Assembly (NCBI RefSeq): GCF_001039355.2 | Contig: NW_019776187.1 | Coordinates: 64,762-95,127 of the forward strand | Length of the DNA: 30,366 bases | Origin: Lingula anatina | Lineage: Eukaryota > Brachiopoda > Lingulata > Lingulida > Lingulidae | Direction of reading: 5' to 3' | Shown here: positions 9,904 through 16,755 of the stretch, piece after piece | Numbering within the stretch: position 1 is the stretch's first letter | How the letters are laid out: every line of letters begins with the position of its first letter | Program-made: the position numbers and the translations under genes | The notes under the pieces: model-generated | Seen by the model: the letters and a program-made list of their open reading frames with translations, nothing else | What the model was told of the DNA's origin: nothing | Databases searched by the model: none

Positions 9904-11352
9904 CTGCAAAGAGATGCATACTAGTAATGCCTTTCACTAGAGAAAGTACGGAGAAAACACATACATGACAAATTGGACAATGTAATAACCCCATAGCCAG
10001 AAAACTTTGTCAGTTCTCAGAAATAATAATAATAACGACCTTAGACCCCATTCCCAGGGATTAGATCGATCTACTTTAGATCGACCTAACTCCCTGGGGG
10101 TTCACGCTAGATAGCTGTCAGCCAAGCGGGCATGAAAGTTAATTACCCCCTTACAGATTGTAGTAGGGGGATGGACATTTAAGCTGGATTATCTGACAGT
10201 AATCTAGTGAGACTCCCCGCGGGGATAGATCGATCTAAAAGCTCTGGGGATACACCCTTAGATAACATTTTGTTGAAACCATGTTATGCACGCGACTACA
10301 GAATATTACTGGCATTCTGCCGATGCCTTTTTTTAAAACCACTCTTGCCAACATCTGCTGCATGTATCTCTTCTAAGTGGCACCAGCAAAATGAATTTGA
10401 ATGCCACAAGATATGCCACAGAATTAATCCACTGCCCCATATGCCATCACAGCTATGTGCCTTTCTTTTTTTTTTTAATCTGTATAAGTCTTATGCTAAT
10501 ATCCATATAAAATGCAGCATACTGTTACCACAAACAAAATATGTAACACTTTTTGCTATCAAATAATTTGTATATTTATTGTGATATTTCATATTTACTA
10601 AAAAGTAGAGAATATGACATGTAAAAGGGATTATAACAAATAAAATAACTAAAAAGAGCTATAGTTTTCAATTTTGGTAAGTGATGGTTTATATGTGACA
10701 ATGTCTATATAGGAAATACCAAGGTATCGACTAATGACATTTTTCAAATAAAATCCGTTAACTTTCAATTGGAAAAAACAAGGGTAGAGCAGAGAGCAGA
10801 GAATATATTCTCCCCAGTGGTATCAGATATAGGAACTCCCCTTGTGCGAGATACAATTTTGTTGTTGATCACCAATCAGGAAGTATGACCATCATGAATA
10901 TTGATTAGATAAAAACCCCAGCATACTAAACACAAATTTGTTTTGAAAATAAAAGTGAAATGATAGGTATTTTAGATCAATTTTTGAAAAAAGCTGCCTT
11001 CTTTTTAAGTCCTGATTCAATGATTTCTTAATCAAGTTCTGTGGTATCCATTGTACATAAGGTAGTTGTTTTTACATGCTGCCAATTGAAAATATATACT
11101 TACTCTTGCTCTAAAACTTTTCATGGATATCTGCAAGTTTTTTTTATCAAAAAGTAGTTTGATCAACTTGAAAATTCCAGTAAACAAAAATTCTAGAAAC
11201 AAACTACAATATCTAAATTAAATAACATTGCATGCATTAAGTATTGTATGTGTTTAATACTAGTAATTTGATATGATAAGACAAACAGACTTTGCCAGTG
11301 AGCTGGACACCAGAATATCAAATAGCAGCACTGACATCAAATTGTAAATTCA
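9904..11352. other. Spacer between exon D and the Myb/SANT-like exons
   Basis: Contains the foldback element at 10046-10255. The rest (10256-11352) is AT-rich with no supported gene. A 119-codon open frame at 10207-10566 on the plus strand begins inside the foldback element and shows no domain or splice logic. TTTATT near 10576 is a minus-strand AATAAA candidate. Confidence 0.55.
10046..10255. mobile_element. 210-bp foldback (MITE-like) element
   Basis: The whole element folds back on itself. Outer arms share CCAG...TTAGATCGATCTA (10053-10073 against the complement of 10229-10250). The left arm also contains its own hairpin (10053-10073 with 10077-10098). Deeper arms pair CTAGATAGCTGTCAG with CTGACAGTAATCTAG (13 of 15), and ACCCCCTTAC with GTAGGGGG in the centre. 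It is flanked on both sides by CCTTAGA (10039-10045 and 10256-10262), a candidate 7-bp target duplication. It has no coding capacity, so it is a non-autonomous DNA element; the superfamily is uncertain. Confidence 0.75.
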
Positions 11353-11646
11353 TCAACTCATTATTTTATCCAGCATTTTGTACTTCCAATTTTCAAAGTC
11401 CTCCTTCTTTTTCATGGCCTGATATTCACTTTTTAGGTTCTTAACTTTAGTTTTAATTGACTGCCAATGCCTCTCATAGCCTCCTTCTCCAAGTTTCTCT
11501 GACAACCTTGAATAGGCTTGGGTTTTATAGTGATTGTTGCGGTATAAACACTGTATGTCTTCCTCTCCCCATAGTTCAAGAAGCAACCTTGTTTCTGCTT
11601 CTGTCCAATTGTATCCACGTGGTGGTGCCTTTGTATCATCCATTAT
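11353..11646 (-). CDS. Alternative terminal exon, Myb/SANT-like (trihelix type) domain
   Basis: The exon opens after AAATCAG in phase 0 at 11646 (ATA then ATG) and encodes 97 residues. The domain fills nearly the whole exon: GYNWTEAETRLLLELWGEED at the first helix, YKTQAYSRLSEKLGEGGY at the second, and HWQSIKTKVKNLKSEYQAMKK at the third. This is the Myb_DNA-bind_4 pattern (W-T-x-x-E-T-x-x-LL, then K-x-K-x-LK-x-x-Y) known from trihelix and MSANTD/ZSCAN20-type proteins, which bind DNA. Product with the common N-terminus: 439 residues. Because an ATG lies in the second codon, a free-standing one-exon gene is also conceivable. Confidence 0.8.
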   Translation of the reverse strand: MMDDTKAPPRGYNWTEAETRLLLELWGEEDIQCLYRNNHYKTQAYSRLSEKLGEGGYERHWQSIKTKVKNLKSEYQAMKKKEDFENWKYKMLDKIMS

Positions 11647-12082
11647 CTGATTTTTTTTAAAAAAGAGAAATGGACTCGGTAAGATAATCACTGTAGAATA
11701 CCTTCAGCATATTACAAAGACATTTTAAATTTTGCATATATTGTAAAAGCTGTTGTACTGTCTTATCTTACACCATCACACCTGCAACACTGTCATACCT
11801 TCAACATTAATTTGCCCTTCTTCTTAAGTGTTGCTTCAGTTTTTGTCAAACACAAAATGAAGGGGGGAAAAATAAAAATCGACTACACTTCTATTCTTCT
11901 TCAAAGAAAGAAAAAGAGTAAATGTGGTACTGCTCAACTTATACAGCTATAACAAAATATATTCAAGTTGAAGTATATATATGTAGTTGGTCAGATATGG
12001 TTCCAGTCTGTTTGGCAGTCTTATCCACTTCAGGTGTATGAGTTAGACCAGTTAATTGTTTCTCATGCAGGATATATCTGTG
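11647..12082. other. Spacer between the two single-exon Myb/SANT-like modules
   Basis: No exon seen. A TCACACCTG word (11776-11784) is a reversed copy of the dispersed AGGTGTGA motif. There is no other structure. Confidence 0.5.
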
Positions 12083-12370
12083 TCATACAATTTTCTTCAC
12101 CATTTCACTCAGATCCCAGCTCTCCAAATTCCCTGCCCTCCTTCTGCTCTTGTATTCCATTTTGAGATTCTTAATTTTAAATCGGCACTGGTCAGGAGTT
12201 TTGTCAAACTGTTTCAGCTTCAACATCTGCGAAAGTTGAAGGTAAACCTTCAAGTTGTGGTAATTATCCTGAAGTTGTTTCTGTATTCTTTCTTCTGCAC
12301 ACATGTTGATCAGCAACAGCACCTCCTGCCTTGTCCACAATATGCGGGGCCGTGGCAAGTAAGATAAGCT
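12083..12370 (-). CDS. Alternative terminal exon, second Myb/SANT-like domain
   Basis: The exon opens after AACTCAG in phase 0 at 12370, preceded by a strong pyrimidine tract, and encodes 95 residues. There is no ATG near its start, so it must be spliced to an upstream coding exon. The domain reads ILWTRQEVLLLINMCAEERI, then NLKVYLQLSQMLKLKQFDKT, then QCRFKIKNLKMEYKSRRR: W-T-x-x-E, a middle helix, and the recognition helix with Q-C-x-x-K-I-K-x-L-K-x-x-Y, typical of Myb_DNA-bind_4. It resembles the exon at 11353 only at these family positions. Product with the common N-terminus: 437 residues, presumably a nuclear DNA-binding isoform. Confidence 0.82.
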   Translation of the reverse strand, partial: SLSYLPRPRILWTRQEVLLLINMCAEERIQKQLQDNYHNLKVYLQLSQMLKLKQFDKTPDQCRFKIKNLKMEYKSRRRAGNLESWDLSEMVKKIV

Positions 12371-12523
12371 CTGAGTTGAAGGAAAAGGGACAAAGTAAGA
12401 TGACAGTTACCCCTAACAAGTTGCAATGTCCCTTACATTGCCATACCTAAAAACTCTGTCACATGTAACATACTGTGTACTGCAATGTTACTCAGATATT
12501 TCATCAAAAAATACTATACCAAC

Positions 12524-12558
<35 letters not shown>

Positions 12559-13257
12559 TCTGACAATCTGTCTCACCTAGCACACTGTTAACATGTAACA
12601 AGGCTTTCCTGAAACACTGCAATAACCAACACCCTGCCTCTCTAAACATTGTCACCTAGATTGATTTTAGTACTCACTGTTACATTTCAATTGTCACACA
12701 TACCTCACTGATAAATCTTGTTTTTAACAATTATAAGATACAATACCATGTTTAACCGTTATAAGATACAATGCTTTGCTCTGTCATGATAAATAAACAA
12801 AGCAGTTTGCACTTGACATTGTCATATATCGTGTCTTCTTAATTTATTGCCTGACAAAGACCTTTAATTTACATAACCGTAATGTTAATTTTAATTATCT
12901 TAAAAGGCCTCAACATAATAATTATAAAGATTTTACAAAAACCTGTCTAGTGTCATTTCACATATTACACCCAATCCACTGAAAGCCAAAGATAACAAAT
13001 CAGAGAGTGCAAGACATGATGTCATGTAGTATATCAAGGCAAGTTCTGCCATCCCAAAATAATGTATTCTGTTGAATGAATGAAAAAAACCTGGTTTTCA
13101 CAACCTGGGGAATATTCAGGATGTAGAAATATATTTTTTTACCAATAATCAAATCAAGTAAATGAGTATAATGCTGAGATAAAAGAGTAAGACTAGGGAT
13201 GTTGGTTCTGTATGGCACATTTGGATCTGCACCTGGCCCTCATACCAGTCCTTTACT
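12371..13257. other. Spacer with TA/GA microsatellite and GTGACA-type words
   Basis: No gene supported. From 12400 to 12660 there are scattered reversed copies of the dispersed repeat (CCTAACA, TCACCTAG, GTCACCTAG words). An (AT)n(AG)n microsatellite lies at 12525-12557. A 72-codon minus-strand open frame at 13000-13218 has no acceptor logic or family match. Confidence 0.5.
12525..12557. repeat. (AT)n(AG)n compound microsatellite
   Basis: A short AT run passes directly into about ten AG units. Confidence 0.95.
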
Positions 13258-13540
13258 AAGGTTGCATTCGGAACAGGTGATTCTTGGATCTACTGATCCC
13301 CAGATCAAATATGGCAGACTCTACATGAAAGCAAGACCACCTAATCCTTAAGTAGTCTCCTCGCCTCCACACAAATTAAATTTCGGCTTTGAGGTTAAAT
13401 TGCAAGGCCCCTGCATGGAAGGTGCGTGTGGAGGCAGGAAGACCATTAAGGGATTATTTGGTATTGCTTTTTAGTAGAATGGGCTATATTTAGTTCGCGG
13501 ATCAGAAAGTCTCCAGATCATCTGTTGTGAATACGACCCA
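13258..13540. mobile_element. Foldback DNA element, possibly Harbinger-type MITE
   Basis: The left half (about 13260-13376) and the reverse complement of the right half (about 13426-13538) align over more than 100 bp with scattered mismatches. Shared words are CTGATCC, AAATAT, AAGCAA-ACC, AATCC and GCCTCCACAC. The outer ends read GGTTGCATTC and GGGTCGTATTC, resembling the GGG-CGTATTC-type ends of animal PIF/Harbinger elements (recalled knowledge). The left flank is TAA, but the right flank is not an exact match, so a target duplication is unproven. Confidence 0.65.
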
Positions 13541-14619
13541 ACTATTAACCAGGTAAGACAACGTCCCTGGTGGCTTATGTGACCAATAACGTCATATTAG
13601 TTGTGACCATGGGCGAATGTGTTAGGTGTGGCATTGGATTTCATGATATTGAAAAAAAAAAAAATGACAACAGTAATGTTGGAGGTATGACAGTGTGACA
13701 GATATGACAATATGTAAGGTGTGCCACTTAAATCAAGCAAAATTTACATGAAAATGTGTGTGAGAATTCTTTGAACCAGATTAGACCCAGTGAGACTGTG
13801 ACTCCTCTAAATATATAACTCTTATGATACATGTAACACCCATGTAAAAAAATTGAAAGCAGAACTCAATACAGACATCCCACATTTACCAATACATGCA
13901 AATTATGAACTTCAACATTCTTAAGGCTCACTCACAAATATTCTATTGCCAAATCACTACTGTTCATTTTTAGATCAAATTCAATATTCTTTTAAAATTA
14001 CTTCCAGTCCAGGTCCGTGCACTTTATTTAATAAATAAACTGTTTCAGTTATGATATTAGAGAGTTTCCGGTGCCATTGGGATACGATGGCTGGATTGAT
14101 ATGTATTTGTATACGTAACCACTAACCTGCTATTGTTTATGAAGTTCCAGTAATACTGGCTTTTCCCGTCAAAGGTGGTGCTCCTTCCAACACATGGAAT
14201 TCATAATATGAATTCATGAGATGCTTTGTATGCTTTTAAACATCCAAGGAAGCACGGGATATGTAACCCATGTTCCTTTAAAGCCAAGGTATGTTTTTTT
14301 GTGACAGTAATTTTTAGTAATTTCTGGTTTTAGTTCATGTTTCACAAGGGCCTACAATCAAGTCTTTTGCACTTTTAAGTTAAAACAGAACATCTGAACT
14401 AAAGTAAAACATTTGTTGTCAATATGTAATAACTTAAACTGGCAGTTAATATACAATATACAACATGCATGCACTAATGCTGTGATTATTTACTACATAA
14501 TTTTGGATCTGTTGGGGCAATTGCTTACGATATGAGTGCATATAAATCCAGTTCCCAATTCAGTTTTAATTCCTGCAAACCTGGTAATTTACTCTGATCT
14601 TATTTTGTTTTTATTCCAG
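13541..14619. other. Repeat-rich spacer upstream of the transposase fragment
   Basis: Copies of the dispersed repeat occur at 13619-13632 and around 13681-13725. A 48-bp block at 14056-14103 recurs inverted at 17329-17376. A palindrome GAATTCATAATATGAATTC lies at 14197-14215. No gene is supported. Confidence 0.5.
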
Positions 14620-14827
14620 GTTTAATTTGGATACTCTTACAGATGAACAGTGTACAGAATATTTTAGATTCTACAAGAGATTAGTCAGGGTTCTTCACAT
14701 TCCCAATAAAATCAATAAGGCACATATAGTGTTTACAGGACAGTATAATATGAGCCAAGAAATGATGAAGGGCAAACAGTATAACAAGACTGTGAACTTA
14801 CTAGTAAAGAAAATGACTAGTATATAG
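14620..14827 (+). pseudogene. PIF/Harbinger-like transposase fragment
   Basis: A plus-strand open frame follows a good acceptor (TTTTTATTCCAG) at 14619 and reads FNLDTLTDEQCTEYFRFYKR, then LVRVLHIPNK. This matches my recollection of the N-terminal region of animal Harbinger/HARBI1-like nucleases (an acidic Cys-x-x-x-FRF segment followed by a leucine-rich helix ending in a Pro). After about 35 residues the similarity stops. The frame ends at 14825-14827 with none of the downstream DDE catalytic motifs, so it is a broken remnant. It lies opposite in direction to the surrounding locus, in an intron. Confidence 0.5.
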
Positions 14828-15688
14828 TGGATTGCTTATTAGTAAATGTATATGTGATATTTTTCTTTGCTGGGAGCAAATTATTTATGCAACTTTCCAA
14901 ATGTGATCTTAATTTGAATGGAATTGACTGTTATACCTGTTTATGCACTCATTTCTACGAAAGCCGTTTTCCCATCTCTTTATGTAATCTGAGAAAAATG
15001 TAAAACAGAACAACGTCATTATTCACTATATCATTATTGCATAATGAGTTTGTCATTTACAAATATAAAGGCTTCCGAACAGTACATAAGCCTTAAAAAG
15101 TATTGACCCTACTTAGTTTTGGCACGAAATGAAATATATAACACTTAAATGTCTTTAAAAAACTGTACAAAGAGCTTCATGTCTCAAATTGAGTAAATTC
15201 ACTGTCAACTTCACAAACAGTGATTCAGCTGAAGGCAGAACTAGTTTTGGCACTTGGAATGTCAGACTTATCATCTTAAAATCCTGTACAATTGGATTCA
15301 TTATAGCTACATTATTACTTGGGTTCACTAGAAAAGATGTTAATTCTTTGATATAAACCAGGATAATTCCTTTATTTAATATGATGAAATACACCCCAGT
15401 AAAAAAAACCCACAAAATATACAACTTAATTTGAAATTCAATTGAATACAAATTCATTTATGACACAAATTTAGCAAGTTTACTGCTGAATTCACAAACA
15501 GGAGTTTCAGCTGATAGAAAATGACTTTTTGCACCTGTACTAATGGAAATATTACATTTATCGTCATAAAATGAATTAAAATAATACAAATTATTTCCCA
15601 TAAATTAAGCTAGTTCCCTGATGAATTCACAAAACAAAGTACTCTGAGTTTCAGCAAAAGGCAAGGGATAATAAAATGTTTGCCATGC
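14828..15688. repeat. Presumed 3' UTR of Myb/SANT-like isoform with degenerate triplicate repeat
   Basis: Minus-strand sequence after the stop at 15689. Three diverged copies of a word (TTCACAAACAG... TTCAGCTGA) lie at about 15209-15240, 15490-15518 and 15624-15660. TTTATTTAA near 15369 supplies a minus-strand AATAAA. A 100-codon open frame at 15155-15457 spans one copy but looks non-coding (hydrophobic, no domain). Confidence 0.5.
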
Positions 15689-16755
15689 CTAATTTTTATT
15701 TTTTTCAATAAGCTTCGCAAGCATGGCAAACATTTTCTCATCCCTTGCCCTTTCTTGTTCAAGGCGTTGGGTCTCGTGTTGAAAGCGCTGAGTCTCCAGC
15801 TCCTGCTGTCTCCTCCTTAATTCAAAATACTCTTCAAAACTGGGGCTTGAGTGTCTCCTCTTGCTCGTGGATGGCTGTGTGCTTGTGGAGGGCTGCTGAG
15901 TTTCTTCCACATCTGCTGGCTCTGCTGAAATTGTCACATAACCCTACTGTGAATAAACACATATCTATGGATTGAGCAACACAATTTCCTAAATTATATA
16001 TCCAGTGATACAGCGAGTCGGACTCAAAAATGGTTCACACATCTCAGTTGTCTGCCCAATAAACAGCCATGTAGCCAATGTTTTGATTTCATTCTAATTA
16101 GTTCCCACCATTTTTCAATTTTGATAGCCTGATCTTTCTACCCGAATTTAGCCTTTAGGTAATGACAATCTGCAGACTTACGTTTTCTCCTCTGAGACAG
16201 CATGGCTGCCTCCCGGACTTTGAGGCCCTTATCCACATTTTCCTTCTCCTCTCTTTTTTTCTTCTCTTTTTCGCTGTTCTCAGTAGCTGCATTTTCTTCC
16301 AAGAGATAAAGAAGTTCTTGGAGAAGGCTTTCCCTCTCAGTCAATTCCTCATCTGTTCCTGATCTATACAAAACAAGGTGAAATAAATGTACTCCTAACC
16401 TCCCATTCTCTACAACTGATAGTGGAAAAGACATTTTACTGACAAATGAAGTAAATTTTATAACTTCAACACTAAAACTGTCTTTGATACAAGAATCTAT
16501 TCATTAAATTTTGCTGACATATACTCACGCCTTCAAAGACTGCATGGTCTTTTCTTGGAATGCCAGTTTGAGGGTTCTGACCCTCGCCTGGCAGCTTTTG
16601 ATGTTAAAGCTGCTATGGGAGCAAACATTGAGGTTGGTGACCACCTCCTCCCATTTGGCTCTCCCTCCTGCAAATGGATTGAGGGTGATCACCTCCCTCA
16701 ATAGCATCAAATCATCTTTTGGGGTGAACCTCTTTTGTTGACTCGCGTAGGTTGA
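15689..16755 (-). CDS. Three-exon C-terminal module with Myb/SANT-like domain and coiled coil
   Basis: Exons 16529-16755, 16182-16363 and 15689-15924 join in frame (phases 0, 2, 1) and give 214 residues. The module starts with KRFTPKDDLMLLREVITLNP, AKWEEVVTNLN and KSCQARVRTLK: three helices with the D-D-x-x-LLREV start typical of a large invertebrate family of Myb/SANT-like proteins. Next comes ASGTDEELTERESLLQELL, a segment that always follows the domain in that family. Then come a charged region, a basic patch (SQRRKRK), a Ser/Thr/Pro linker, and a Gln/Glu/Arg-rich coiled coil ending MFAMLAKLIEKNKN, likely a multimerisation helix. The exon order within the module and the match of all phases leave little doubt. 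Its acceptor at 16755 is phase 0, like the six downstream single exons. Confidence 0.85.

Noticed and set aside
10207-10566. 119-codon plus-strand open frame
   Set aside because: Starts inside the foldback element, includes a T run, and has no family features or splice logic.
12056-12367. 103-codon plus-strand frame opposite the Myb/SANT-like exon
   Set aside because: Antisense shadow of a clearly supported domain.
14197-14215. Palindrome GAATTCATAATATGAATTC as a binding site
   Set aside because: Single occurrence in AT-rich repeat debris; no supporting context.
15155-15457. 100-codon minus-strand frame as another terminal exon
   Set aside because: Composition is hydrophobic and AT-driven, with no resemblance to either module type; it overlaps a degenerate repeat.
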